47,912 bases of DNA, from contig JANXUC010000168.1 in the NCBI GenBank assembly GCA_025352065.1, forward strand, positions 1-47,912. The letters run 5' to 3'. This DNA is from Acidobacteriaceae bacterium. GTDB lineage: Bacteria; Acidobacteriota; Terriglobia; Terriglobales; Acidobacteriaceae. Position numbers and translations under genes: made by a program. Below are positions 35,488 through 43,780 of the stretch, piece after piece; the first letter of the stretch is position 1, and every line of letters begins with the position of its first letter. The notes beneath the pieces are model-generated. The model did not search any database and had not been told where the DNA came from. It saw only the letters and a program-made list of their open reading frames with translations.

Positions 35488-36273
35488 ATGAATACGTCCC
35501 CCACGGCTCTCATCACCGGCGCGTCCGGCGGCATTGGATACGAGTTGGCCAAGCTCTTCGCCCGCGACAATTACAACCTCGTTCTGGTCGCTCGCAGCAC
35601 GGACAAGCTCGCCCAGCTGGCCGCTGAACTGGAGAAGGCTTACAAGATTCGGGCAACGGTCGTAACAGCCGATCTAGCACAATCGAGAGGACCCGACCAA
35701 GTCTTCGCCGCCACGCAGCAAGCTGGAATCGAAATTGATGTGCTGGTAAACAATGCCGGTTTTGGCCAGTTCGGCCTCTATGTGGATACTGATCTGAATG
35801 AAGAACTGCAGCAGCTCCAGCTCAACATCACTTCCCTTACGCATCTGACCAAGCTCTATCTCAAACCAATGGTCCAGCGGGGGCGAGGCCGCATCTTGAA
35901 TGTCGCATCCACTGCCGCGTTCCAACCCGGACCCCTGATGGCCGTCTACTACGCAACGAAGGCATACGTACTGTCGTTTTCGTCGGCACTCTCGAATGAA
36001 CTGCAAGGCACAGGTGTCACCGCAACATGCCTGTGCCCGGGACCGACAACGACAGAGTTCCATAAACGGGCCGCTATGGATGCCTCAACTATTATGAAAG
36101 CACCGTTCATGGACGCAAAATCCGTCGCTGAAATCGGTTATCGCGCGATGTTGAAGGGAAAACCGGTTGTGATCGCGGGCGCAATGAACTGGCTGGTCGC
36201 GCAGTCCACACGTTTCGCACCAAGAACTTGGGCTACGGCAATTGCAAGAAAAATTCAGGAAGACCGGCAGTAG
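35488..36273 (+). CDS. Short-chain dehydrogenase/reductase
   Basis: A 261-residue classical SDR. The dinucleotide motif is TGASGGIG (10-17), with NNAG at 88-91 and the catalytic Ser141, Tyr154 and Lys158 (Y-x3-K in VYYATK). Residue Arg36 after VLVA suggests NADP preference. The C-terminal PGPTTTEF block is typical of the DltE/YqjQ subgroup of general SDRs. No operon partners are present and it converges with guaA across a repeat element, so the substrate cannot be assigned. Confidence 0.9.
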   Translation: MNTSPTALITGASGGIGYELAKLFARDNYNLVLVARSTDKLAQLAAELEKAYKIRATVVTADLAQSRGPDQVFAATQQAGIEIDVLVNNAGFGQFGLYVDTDLNEELQQLQLNITSLTHLTKLYLKPMVQRGRGRILNVASTAAFQPGPLMAVYYATKAYVLSFSSALSNELQGTGVTATCLCPGPTTTEFHKRAAMDASTIMKAPFMDAKSVAEIGYRAMLKGKPVVIAGAMNWLVAQSTRFAPRTWATAIARKIQEDRQ

Positions 36274-36282
36274 CGTCGCACG

Positions 36283-36387
36283 TGTAGCGCTGGCGTCCCG
36301 CCGGCAGTCGCGGGGGCATCTTGCCCGCGCAGGGTTGAAATGAGAAGTGCAAGCGGGCGGGACGCCCGCCGAGATGGCAGCGCTACA
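36283..36387. repeat. REP-like element with 10 bp terminal inverted repeats
   Basis: A 105 bp intergenic element between the convergent SDR and guaA genes. It starts TGTAGCGCTG and ends with the exact complement CAGCGCTACA, with internal GC-rich inverted blocks. Its left 51 bp (36283-36333) match the reverse complement of 39419-39469 at about 88 percent by eye. It ends 6 bp from the guaA stop. Possible roles are dispersed repeat, bidirectional terminator or mRNA 3' stabiliser. Confidence 0.75.
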
Positions 36388-36393
36388 AGAAAA

Positions 36394-38010
36394 TCACTCC
36401 CACTCGATTGTCCCCGGCGGCTTTGACGTAACGTCATACACCACGCGGTTCACGCCTTTGACTTCGTTCACAATCCGGCTGGAAATATTCTTCAACACTT
36501 CGTGTGGCAGGTACACCCAGTCCGCTGTCATTCCATCTTCGGAATGAACGCATCGAATTGCGCAGGTGTATGCGTAAGTCCGCTGGTCGCCCATGACTCC
36601 AACCGACTTCACGGGCAGCAGTACCGCGAATGATTGCCATATCTTCGTATACAGTCCAGCCTGCTTGATTTCGTGAACCACAATTTCGTCGCACTCTCGA
36701 AGAATATCGCAGCGCTCTTTCGTCACTTCGCCCAACACGCGCACCGCCAAACCCGGCCCCGGAAACGGCTGCCGCTGCAGCATTTCTTCCGGCATCTTCA
36801 GATCGCGTCCAATGCGGCGTACTTCATCTTTGAACAAGTCTTTTAGCGGCTCGATCAACTTGAGCTGCATCTTGTCCGGCAATCCGCCGACGTTGTGGTG
36901 CGACTTGATGGTCTGCGAAGGGCCGCGCACAGATCGCGACTCAATCACATCTGGGTAGAGAGTCCCTTGCACCAGCCAGAAATTCTCCAGCTTGGCCTCT
37001 TCAACTTTTTCCTTGGCAAAAGGGCGGTGCGGAGTTGATTTGGTTGCGGCCTCCACAATCTTGTGCGCCTCTTCTTCGAACACGGCGATAAATTCATTGC
37101 CAATGATCTTCCGCTTCGCTTCCGGTTCGGTTATGCCACCCAGCCGACGCAGAAATCGTGAACTTGCGTCTATGGCATCCACTTGCAGTCCGAGCTTATC
37201 GCGCAGGTTTTGCTGAACTTTCGTGAACTCGTCTTTTCGCAGTACACCGTTGTCCACGAAAATGCAGGTCAGCCGCGAGTTCCCCTTCTCATCCCGCAAC
37301 GCACGATCCACTAGCACGGCCGCCACCGAAGAATCCACGCCGCCGGAGATGGCGCAAATCGCTCGCCCATCCCCAACTTGCTTCTTCACCTGGGCAATCG
37401 TCGTATCGATAAAATGCTGCGGCGTCCAATTCGGAGTAGCCCCGCAAATTCCAAATACAAAATTCTTCAGGATCTCCGGGCCGAGCGGCGTGTGATGCAC
37501 CTCAGGATGAAACTGCACCGCCCACATTCTTCTTTGCGCGTTTTCGATTCCCGCTAGAGCGTTCGGCGATTGCGCGATCCGGCGAAATCCGGTCGGCAGC
37601 GTTTCAGCTTCATCACCATGCGACATCCATACGGTGAGCTGCCTCGGTAGCCCCTGAAACAGCACCGACTCCTCAGTCACATCCACATTGGCGTGGCCAT
37701 ATTCGCGCTTCGATCCCGGACGCACTTTGCCGCCCAGCGTATGCACCATGTAGTGCAGGCCGTAGCAAATGCCCAGCACGGGAAGTCCTAACTGGAGAAC
37801 ACGCGCGTCCGAGGCAGGCGCATCCGCATCGTAGACGGAGCTTGGCCCTCCCGAGAGAATAATCCCGACAGGCTTATAGCTTTGAATTTCGTCGAGGCTG
37901 GCGTTGCAGGGAAGAACAGCGGAAAAAACGTTCTGTTCGCGGATGCGGCGCGCAATCAGCTGCGTATATTGCGAGCCGAAATCGAGGATGACGATTGATT
38001 GAGGTTCCAC
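36394..38010 (-). CDS. guaA: GMP synthase (glutamine-hydrolysing)
   Basis: A 538-residue complete GuaA, which aminates XMP to GMP using glutamine and ATP. The class I glutaminase domain has Cys82 in GICYGLHYM and His168/Glu170 in FHPEVHH. The ATP-pyrophosphatase domain opens with [14 protein letters not shown] (221-234), and the C-terminal dimerisation domain ends with the invariant KPPGTIEWE. Initiation is at GTG 38010 (GTG GAA CCT); no better codon is nearby. A stand-alone housekeeping gene, 45 bp downstream of a membrane-protein gene on the same strand. Confidence 0.97.
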   Translation of the reverse strand: MEPQSIVILDFGSQYTQLIARRIREQNVFSAVLPCNASLDEIQSYKPVGIILSGGPSSVYDADAPASDARVLQLGLPVLGICYGLHYMVHTLGGKVRPGSKREYGHANVDVTEESVLFQGLPRQLTVWMSHGDEAETLPTGFRRIAQSPNALAGIENAQRRMWAVQFHPEVHHTPLGPEILKNFVFGICGATPNWTPQHFIDTTIAQVKKQVGDGRAICAISGGVDSSVAAVLVDRALRDEKGNSRLTCIFVDNGVLRKDEFTKVQQNLRDKLGLQVDAIDASSRFLRRLGGITEPEAKRKIIGNEFIAVFEEEAHKIVEAATKSTPHRPFAKEKVEEAKLENFWLVQGTLYPDVIESRSVRGPSQTIKSHHNVGGLPDKMQLKLIEPLKDLFKDEVRRIGRDLKMPEEMLQRQPFPGPGLAVRVLGEVTKERCDILRECDEIVVHEIKQAGLYTKIWQSFAVLLPVKSVGVMGDQRTYAYTCAIRCVHSEDGMTADWVYLPHEVLKNISSRIVNEVKGVNRVVYDVTSKPPGTIEWE

Positions 38011-38055
38011 GGAAGAGTTTCTCAGATTGGGGCGCAGGAGTAAATAGCCCGTCCG

Positions 38056-39351
38056 CTATTTCGGTCGTAGCGGCTCTCCCGGCGCAAATCCTGATACCGG
38101 GGAGTTATCCGGTCCCGCTGGATGCTGCCCTCCAGAGGAAAACAGAGGTTCGTCTTCCTGACTCGCCAAATCCAGCTTCATTACTTCCACGACTGGCAAA
38201 ACCAGGCTGGGAAGTTGGGCGTCGACCTTCGCGGCTGGCTCGGCTTCCCTTCCGTCAGACTCAATCGCCACCGACTCCGCCGCATCGACCGCAACTCCAT
38301 CTAGCTCAGAATGTTCTGTACTTGCCGTCGCCACCAGTGCCAGCGATTTTCGCACAATCGCCTCTTCCACAATCGGTGCCACGATCACTGGCTTCGGGCC
38401 GCGGTCCCACTCCACCAACGAAACATATCCCGCCAATCGCGCAACGTGAAGATAGTCCGCGACCGCGAAATACGCTAACGTCACTATCCCCATCAGGCTC
38501 AGCGTCACGCTGGCAGGTACCAGGTTAGCCAGTGATAGCGGATACATCACCACGGTCGACGCAACCACAAACGCGACCAGATGCATGGCTCCGAACCAGA
38601 AACCCGCGCCAGAAACCTTACCCGCGCAGCGACGGCAGAAATTCACTGCGGCGCTAATGGAACCGAACGTGTCCTCGGACTCACGCACCACGAATACCGA
38701 AGCGATCGAGAGAAACCAATTCACGCTAGACCAAATCGTCGAGACCACGATCACGAGTGGAATAAAAAATAGAAACGCCAGTCCCACGTGCGGATGTTTA
38801 GGGGTGCTCACCAACGAAGCAACAATCGCGGAGCCTACCAGCGACACCAACGCCGCCAACGCTAATCCGCTACGCAGAAAATTAAGTCCAATCAGTGATC
38901 GCAAAGGCCGCGAACGCACGGAGGATGACCGAATATTCAACGGGCGGAACGCGCTCGGATCCGCTTCTTCTTCAACACTGGGAGCAGGCGATTCAATCTT
39001 TAGCGATTCGAGCAAAGACCGCAGCGTAACCCATCGTCCCAGCGCCATCAGCACAACCCACAGAGCAGTCAGCGCCGGAATCAGCAGCACTAGGGTATGG
39101 AGAACCCGCGGCCAACTTCCGCGAAAAATATCGGCCAGCGCCCGCGAAACCGCCAACGGATGTTTCAGTCGCAGCAGAAACATATCGGTCGGCGTAACTA
39201 TGAGCGTGTGCAAGTACTCGAACAGCGCCAGCCCGACTAGAAGTAGCGCCGCACCTCCCCAACTCCAGCGCGCAGCAAGCTCTGCGAAAAAAATCGAGGG
39301 CTGCCGCCAGATGGTGCGCAATCCGTCGCGAACTGGAGTAGGGCTGGACAT
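38056..39351 (-). CDS. Multi-pass membrane protein of unknown function
   Basis: A 431-residue membrane protein I cannot place in a named family. Hydrophobic segments occur near 32-48, 92-112, 158-180, 190-210, 240-262 and 275-300. A cytoplasmic linker (about 112-140) carries charged and Pro-rich sequence, and a single Cys pair (FCRRC) lies near residue 240. The last 130 residues are acidic and hydrophilic. The segment DTFGSISAAVNFCRRCAGKV resembles the DUF-type membrane proteins with tandem helical halves found in Acidobacteriota. It lies between leuS and guaA on the same strand; no functional link to either is evident. Confidence 0.78.
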   Translation of the reverse strand: MSSPTPVRDGLRTIWRQPSIFFAELAARWSWGGAALLLVGLALFEYLHTLIVTPTDMFLLRLKHPLAVSRALADIFRGSWPRVLHTLVLLIPALTALWVVLMALGRWVTLRSLLESLKIESPAPSVEEEADPSAFRPLNIRSSSVRSRPLRSLIGLNFLRSGLALAALVSLVGSAIVASLVSTPKHPHVGLAFLFFIPLVIVVSTIWSSVNWFLSIASVFVVRESEDTFGSISAAVNFCRRCAGKVSGAGFWFGAMHLVAFVVASTVVMYPLSLANLVPASVTLSLMGIVTLAYFAVADYLHVARLAGYVSLVEWDRGPKPVIVAPIVEEAIVRKSLALVATASTEHSELDGVAVDAAESVAIESDGREAEPAAKVDAQLPSLVLPVVEVMKLDLASQEDEPLFSSGGQHPAGPDNSPVSGFAPGEPLRPK

Positions 39352-39418
39352 AGCGTCTGAGAACGTAGCGCCTTCAGCATAACTGAATTGCGGAAACTGC
39401 GATGGTGGGGAAACACCG

Positions 39419-39469
39419 CCTGCGAAGGCAGGATGCCTCCGCGACTGCCGCCGGGACGGCAGCGCTACA
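39419..39469 (-). repeat. Second copy of the REP-like element, inverted
   Basis: These 51 bp, read on the minus strand, start TGTAGCGCTGCCGTCCCG and follow the left half of the 36283 element with about six mismatches. The copy begins 5 bp past the leuS stop, the same position the first element has relative to guaA. The shared TTGTAGCGCTGCC runs directly away from both stop codons. Only half of the longer element is evident here, although a short GTAGCGC occurs at 39365. Confidence 0.7.
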
Positions 39470-39474
39470 ACGGC

Positions 39475-42024
39475 TCACTTCACAACAATGTTCACCAGTC
39501 GCCCAGGGATCACGCGAATCTGTACGATCTGTTTCCCTTCCATCGCGGCGCGGATTTTTTCATCGGCGAGGGCGACGGCCTTCACGTGCTCCTCAGACGA
39601 ATCCGCTGGCACAACAATGCGGCTGCGCACTTTTCCGTTGATCTGCACGGCGAGTTCGACTTCGTCGGCTTTGGCAAGCGTGGCGTCGTATTTCGGCCAC
39701 GGCGCGCGAAGCAAACTCCCCTTTTCGCCGAGCATCTCCCAAAGTTCATGCGCGAGATACGGCGCCATTGGAGCCATGAGCAACACAAGCTTTCGCTGCG
39801 CATCGGCCAACAACGCAAGCGGAACTTTGCCGGAATTCTCTCCGGACTTGCCCTCCGCCGCATGCATCTCATTGCTCAACTCCATGATCGCGGCAATGCA
39901 AGTATTAAAGTGCCACCGACCCTGAAAGTCATCGGTGACGCGCTTAATAGTCTGATGCAATTTGCGCTGCACGGCGCGAGCCTCGGGTGACAACTCCGCA
40001 GGAACTGGCTTGTTCCAATCCAGATGTTCCGGATGAGCGTTGCGCGTTACGTAACGGAACAAGCGTCCCAGAAAACGTTGAATACCCTCGATCCCAGATT
40101 CTTGCCAGTCCAAATCGCGGTCCGGAGGCGCGGCAAACAGGCTGTACATGCGTGCGGAATCCGCTCCGTATCGCGCAACCATATCATCCGGCGACACGAC
40201 ATTCCCCAAATTTTTCGACATCTTCGCGCCATCTTTAATAACCATCCCCTGTGTGAACAACCGCTCCGCCGGCTCATCATTCTTGACCAATCCGATGTCG
40301 CGCATGAACTTGGTCCAGAAACGCGAGTAGATCAAATGCAAGATCGCATGTTCCACGCCACCAATGTACTGGTCAATCGGGAACCAGTAATTCGCCTTCG
40401 CAGAGTCAAAGGGAGCCTTATCGTTCTTCGCGTCGGTGTAACGATAGAAATACCAGGACGAATCGACGAAAGTATCCATGGTGTCGGTTTCGCGGCGCGC
40501 CTGGCCACAGCACTTGGGACACGTCACATTGAGAAATTCCGGCACGCGGCTCAACGGCGATCCACCCGTGAGCGTGATGTCAACCTTATCCGGCAGAATC
40601 ACAGGCAAGTCGCGTTCCGGAACAGGTACGATCCCGCACTTCTCGCAGTAAAGCATCGGAATCGGCGTACCCCAGAAGCGCTGCCGCGAGATGCCCCAGT
40701 CCTTCAACCTATACGTGACAGTCGGCTTGCCGAAGCCATTCTTCTCCGCGTGCGCCGCCATCTTCTTCAAAGCGTCATGGCAACCAAGGCCGGTAAATTC
40801 GCCAGAATTTACCAGCACGCCTTCTATCGGAGTAAAGGCTATTTTCTGCACGTCGATAGCTTCGGCACCTTTACCACCCGAAGCCGCCTGAATCACCTGC
40901 CGAATTTCCAATCCATACTTCTTCGCAAACTCGTGATCCCGCTCATCATGCGCAGGCACGGACATAATCGCTCCCGTGCCGTAATCCATCAGAATGTAGT
41001 TTGCCACCCAGATCGGCACACGCTCACCGTTAAACGGATTGATGGCAAAGCGTCCAGTTGGAACGCCATGCTTCTCAATTGCGCCGATATCACCGACTTC
41101 ACGAGCTTTCTTTTGCTCCGCAATCAGCTCGTCAATCTTCGTCCGCAACTTCGAACCAGCAGGCGCTAAATCCGCCACGAGTGGATGCTGAGGCGCAAGC
41201 TGCACCGACGTCGCACCGTAAATGGTATCCACCCGCGTAGTAAAAACGGTAATCATTGCACCCGATGGCCCGGCCGCGCCATCGAGTTTGAAGTCCACCA
41301 GCGCGCCCTCACTGCGACCAATCCAGTTGCGCTGCATGGTCCGAACTTTTTCCGGCCAGCCATCCAGCTTGTCGAGATCGCGCAGCAACTCATCCGAGTA
41401 GTTGGTCGTGCGCACGAACCACTGTTCCAATTCCTTCTGGATGACCGGAGTCGTCTCATGCCGCCAGCAGCAGCCTCCCACCACCTGCTCGTTGGCCAGC
41501 ACCGTCGCGCATTCCGGACACCAGTTCACGCGGCTCTTCTTGCGATAGACCAAGCCGCGTTCGTGCATCTTCAAAAAGAACCACTGGTTCCAGCGGTAAT
41601 ATTCCGGCAAGCACGTCGTCACCTCGCGCTGCCAATCGTAGGCAAAGCCGAGGCGCTTCATCTGCGCCTTCATGTTCGCAATATTGGCCAGCGTCCAATC
41701 GCGCGGAGGCGTGTTGTTCTTAATGGCCGCATTTTCCGCTGGCAGGCCAAAGGAATCCCACCCCATGGGATGCAGCACGTTGTAATTGTTCATCCACATG
41801 TAGCGCGCCAGCGCATCGCCAATGGCGTAGTTGCGCACATGTCCCATGTGCAACGCGCCCGAAGGATACGGCAGCATCTCCAGCACGTAATACTTCTTCT
41901 TGGTAGAGTTCGCCTCGGCTTGGTACAAGGTGTCATCACTGGCCCAGCGCTCGAACCATTTTTTTTCAATCGCCTGCGCGTCGTAGCGCTCAGGAAGGGG
42001 TGTTTGTTGAGTCTCGTCAGACAT
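39475..42024 (-). CDS. leuS: Leucyl-tRNA synthetase
   Basis: An 849-residue class I aminoacyl-tRNA synthetase that charges tRNA-Leu. The HIGH-type motif is HMGH (59-62) in [14 protein letters not shown], and KMSKN is at 601-605. The large editing domain insertion lies between, with TTRVDTIYG and the AHDERD motif. Two CxxC pairs (CPEC near residue 169 and YCEKCG) fit the zinc-binding insertions. Length and domain order are complete for bacterial LeuRS. It is transcribed toward the adjacent membrane-protein gene with a REP-like element between. Confidence 0.97.
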   Translation of the reverse strand: MSDETQQTPLPERYDAQAIEKKWFERWASDDTLYQAEANSTKKKYYVLEMLPYPSGALHMGHVRNYAIGDALARYMWMNNYNVLHPMGWDSFGLPAENAAIKNNTPPRDWTLANIANMKAQMKRLGFAYDWQREVTTCLPEYYRWNQWFFLKMHERGLVYRKKSRVNWCPECATVLANEQVVGGCCWRHETTPVIQKELEQWFVRTTNYSDELLRDLDKLDGWPEKVRTMQRNWIGRSEGALVDFKLDGAAGPSGAMITVFTTRVDTIYGATSVQLAPQHPLVADLAPAGSKLRTKIDELIAEQKKAREVGDIGAIEKHGVPTGRFAINPFNGERVPIWVANYILMDYGTGAIMSVPAHDERDHEFAKKYGLEIRQVIQAASGGKGAEAIDVQKIAFTPIEGVLVNSGEFTGLGCHDALKKMAAHAEKNGFGKPTVTYRLKDWGISRQRFWGTPIPMLYCEKCGIVPVPERDLPVILPDKVDITLTGGSPLSRVPEFLNVTCPKCCGQARRETDTMDTFVDSSWYFYRYTDAKNDKAPFDSAKANYWFPIDQYIGGVEHAILHLIYSRFWTKFMRDIGLVKNDEPAERLFTQGMVIKDGAKMSKNLGNVVSPDDMVARYGADSARMYSLFAAPPDRDLDWQESGIEGIQRFLGRLFRYVTRNAHPEHLDWNKPVPAELSPEARAVQRKLHQTIKRVTDDFQGRWHFNTCIAAIMELSNEMHAAEGKSGENSGKVPLALLADAQRKLVLLMAPMAPYLAHELWEMLGEKGSLLRAPWPKYDATLAKADEVELAVQINGKVRSRIVVPADSSEEHVKAVALADEKIRAAMEGKQIVQIRVIPGRLVNIVVK

Positions 42025-42644
42025 AAGTTAATTGGTTTCTGAAAGGTAATCCTTTATTTTACAATGAGTACCGGGAAGACTTGAGACTGGTGAGATAACC
42101 GTGGCGGTTTGCCTCCCCTTACGCCGTTGATCCCTGTGATACGACCAAGGCAAAGGATGCCCCATCCTGTATCCGACTACAGCGAACTGGTAGCGCTTGT
42201 ATGTGTGTTCCAGAATGACGAGGAAGAGGTCGCGGCTCTTCGACAAACAGAGGCCCTGCCGCCTCTTGGAACAGGAACACGTGGTAAAGTGCAGGTGGTT
42301 CGCGCCATACTAGCGGTGGAGGTTGCGCGGCATGCTTCAGAGTATAGGTTTGGGGATGTTTGCTCCCACCCTCCAAGAAACGAAGGATGGGGCACCCTCT
42401 GCCCTGGTTATGTCAGAGAGGTCAAAGGCTGGGCCACCCTCTATAACCGTGTCGGCGTTGTCAAGGCACACGTAGAGTGTCCGGGATTCGCGAGGCTGTC
42501 GGCGCCACCGCCAGCGAAAAGTGCCGGGGATGTCGGGGAACGGAAGCCGGGTTCACGCTCGAAGACCCTGTGGACGAAAACCCAGTTAGCAGCACGGTGA
42601 TCACAGTAAAAAGCCTCGTGACTGAATACCGGAACGAAAAAATG
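42025..42644. other. Gene-poor segment with an 11 bp inverted repeat
   Basis: No convincing gene is seen here. Open frames on both strands have low-complexity, non-protein-like translations and no ribosome sites. TGCCCCATCCT (42158-42168) and AGGATGGGGCA (42384-42394) are exact inverted repeats bounding 237 bp, and related GGG.CACCCTCT blocks recur at about 42390 and 42440. This looks like a decayed small mobile repeat or miniature element inserted beside the tRNA-Lys integration scar. Confidence 0.45.
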
Positions 42645-42860
42645 CCGCAACGCATCGGTAAGGTCAGTACTCACGCGATGCGCCACAGCTATCGCTCGTG
42701 GATGGATGCGGTGGGGACTTCCCTGGCCGTTCAACAAAAGCTGATGCGGCATTCCGACATTCGCACGACCATGAACATCTATGGGGATGTGGTGGACGGA
42801 TGCGATGAGTCAAGCGAACTCGAAAATTGCTGGCTTGCATTGAAGGCATTCCAGAACTGA
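42645..42860 (+). pseudogene. Tyrosine recombinase (phage-type integrase) C-terminal remnant
   Basis: An isolated fragment of a tyrosine integrase catalytic domain. HAMR (H-x-x-R, codons at 42672-42683), RHSDIRTT with the following His and the catalytic Tyr in MNIYGDV (codon at 42780) are present in the right order. The sequence SYRSWMDAVGTSLAVQQKLM is typical of integrases from this phylum. The first catalytic Arg, the core N-terminal half and the arm-binding domain are missing and do not appear upstream in another frame, so it is a broken gene. Its 3' end lies 40 bp from the tRNA-Lys 3' end, the usual position for an integrase at a tRNA attachment site. An active small protein is unlikely. 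Confidence 0.75.
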
Positions 42861-42900
42861 TTGCCAACTGATTGCCAAGCCAGCTAAGTTGTTGAAAAAA

Positions 42901-42976
42901 TGGTGGGCGCGGTAGGAATCGAACCTACAACCTGTCGATTAAGAGTCGAATGCTCTGCCAATTGAGCTACGCGCCC
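42901..42976 (-). tRNA. tRNA-Lys (anticodon CTT)
   Basis: A complete tRNA on the minus strand with acceptor GGGCGCG/CGCGCCC, D-stem GCTC/GAGC, an ACTCTTAAT anticodon loop giving CTT (Lys AAG) and a GTTCGATTC T-loop. The CCA tail is encoded (42901-42903 on the plus strand). The integrase remnant lies just past its 3' end, marking it as a former phage or island attachment site. Confidence 0.97.
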
Positions 42977-43173
42977 CTGGGTGCTGGCTCCAGATTTCGG
43001 AGAGGGAGGGCTAGGAAGTGCATCAGCGGCTGGCGTACCCGGCTGACATCGCGATCAACGCAACTTAATGAGTGTAACAAAAGATGGTTTGGAGCGGCAA
43101 TGGCCAACGCTACTCTCTGAGGGCCGTTGGGGAAAAACCAAGTTGTTGAAAGAAAAACAAAGGCTTGTCATTC

Positions 43174-43206
43174 CGAACAGTTCTAGGGTGAGGAATCTGC
43201 TGTTCG
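43174..43206. repeat. Short hairpin/dispersed repeat
   Basis: CGAACAG (43174-43180) and CTGTTCG (43200-43206) bound a 19-base AT/G-rich loop. The surrounding text (TGTCATTCCGAACAG...GAGGAATCTGC) resembles dispersed intergenic repeats I associate with acidobacterial genomes. It abuts the stop codon of the small orphan gene at 43208. No T-tract, so a terminator role is doubtful. Confidence 0.4.
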
Positions 43207-43207
43207 C

Positions 43208-43564
43208 CTATGACTTGCGAGACCCATCCGCCGCGAACGGCGAAATATTCGGAACCTCTTCGATACGGCCAGCTGGGCGGCGCGGCGGCAGTTGTTCCCC
43301 TGGAAGAACTTTCGATTGATAGCGTTCAACGGTACCGATCACGGGAGCCTCTTCGGCGCCATGGGCAAATTGGACGAAAGACTGGCGCGCGCATAGACCC
43401 TCAATCCGGTTGACGGTGCCGCGCCCCAACACCTGTTGCGGCAAGGTTGAGAAATGGCGGAATATCCACAGGAAGTAAACACGCTGCCAAAATGTGAGCT
43501 GGAGGTAACGGGGCCCGATAGGGGTCAAGATTTCCACAACGCCGCGGTGCAACTTGTCGGTCAT
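43208..43564 (-). CDS. Small hypothetical protein, 118 aa
   Basis: A 118-residue protein that I do not recognise by name. The N-terminal half contains a compact aromatic/basic block (LTPIGPRYLQLTFWQRVYFL, then WIFRHFSTLPQQVLGR) that looks like a folded amphipathic segment; the rest is Pro/Arg-rich and probably flexible. ATG 43564 is preferred. A longer in-frame extension would run through the TonB-receptor terminator hairpin at 43728-43753, which makes it implausible. The ribosome site is weak (TAGGG-like). Composition argues for a real gene, perhaps a lineage-specific family or cargo of the adjacent integration scar. Confidence 0.55.
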   Translation of the reverse strand: MTDKLHRGVVEILTPIGPRYLQLTFWQRVYFLWIFRHFSTLPQQVLGRGTVNRIEGLCARQSFVQFAHGAEEAPVIGTVERYQSKVLPGEQLPPRRPAGRIEEVPNISPFAADGSRKS

Positions 43565-43727
43565 GCTAGCCCTACTTAAGTTACGGGGGATCTGCCGGTT
43601 AACCGGCAGTCGGCCAGAACGTGGGACATTATGGCATCCGACTTGAGGCAATTGCAACTCACAAAAGGACATACGAACGAGTTGCACAGGAAATGGTGCA
43701 ATTGGAGGAATCGAAGGGCTCGGCAAG

Positions 43728-43753
43728 AAAAAGGCTCCTCCGGAGGAGGAGCC
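43728..43753 (-). terminator. Intrinsic terminator of the second TonB receptor
   Basis: On the minus strand GGCTCCTCC, a 3-base loop (TCC) and GGAGGAGCC form a perfect 9 bp stem followed by TTTTTC. It begins 28 bp after the receptor stop codon. This is the clearest rho-independent terminator in the window. Confidence 0.88.
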
Positions 43754-43780
43754 TGAAATCAAAGCTAACCCCAAACCCGC

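Noticed and set aside
40024-41169. 381-codon open frame on the plus strand within leuS
   Set aside because: Antisense shadow of a complete leucyl-tRNA synthetase; Arg/His-rich composition.
42109-42600. 163-codon frame between leuS and the integrase remnant
   Set aside because: Translation is not protein-like, it runs across the inverted-repeat element and has no ribosome site.
43565-43774. N-terminal extension of the small orphan protein
   Set aside because: It would read through the terminator hairpin of the second TonB receptor; the internal ATG at 43564 is more credible.
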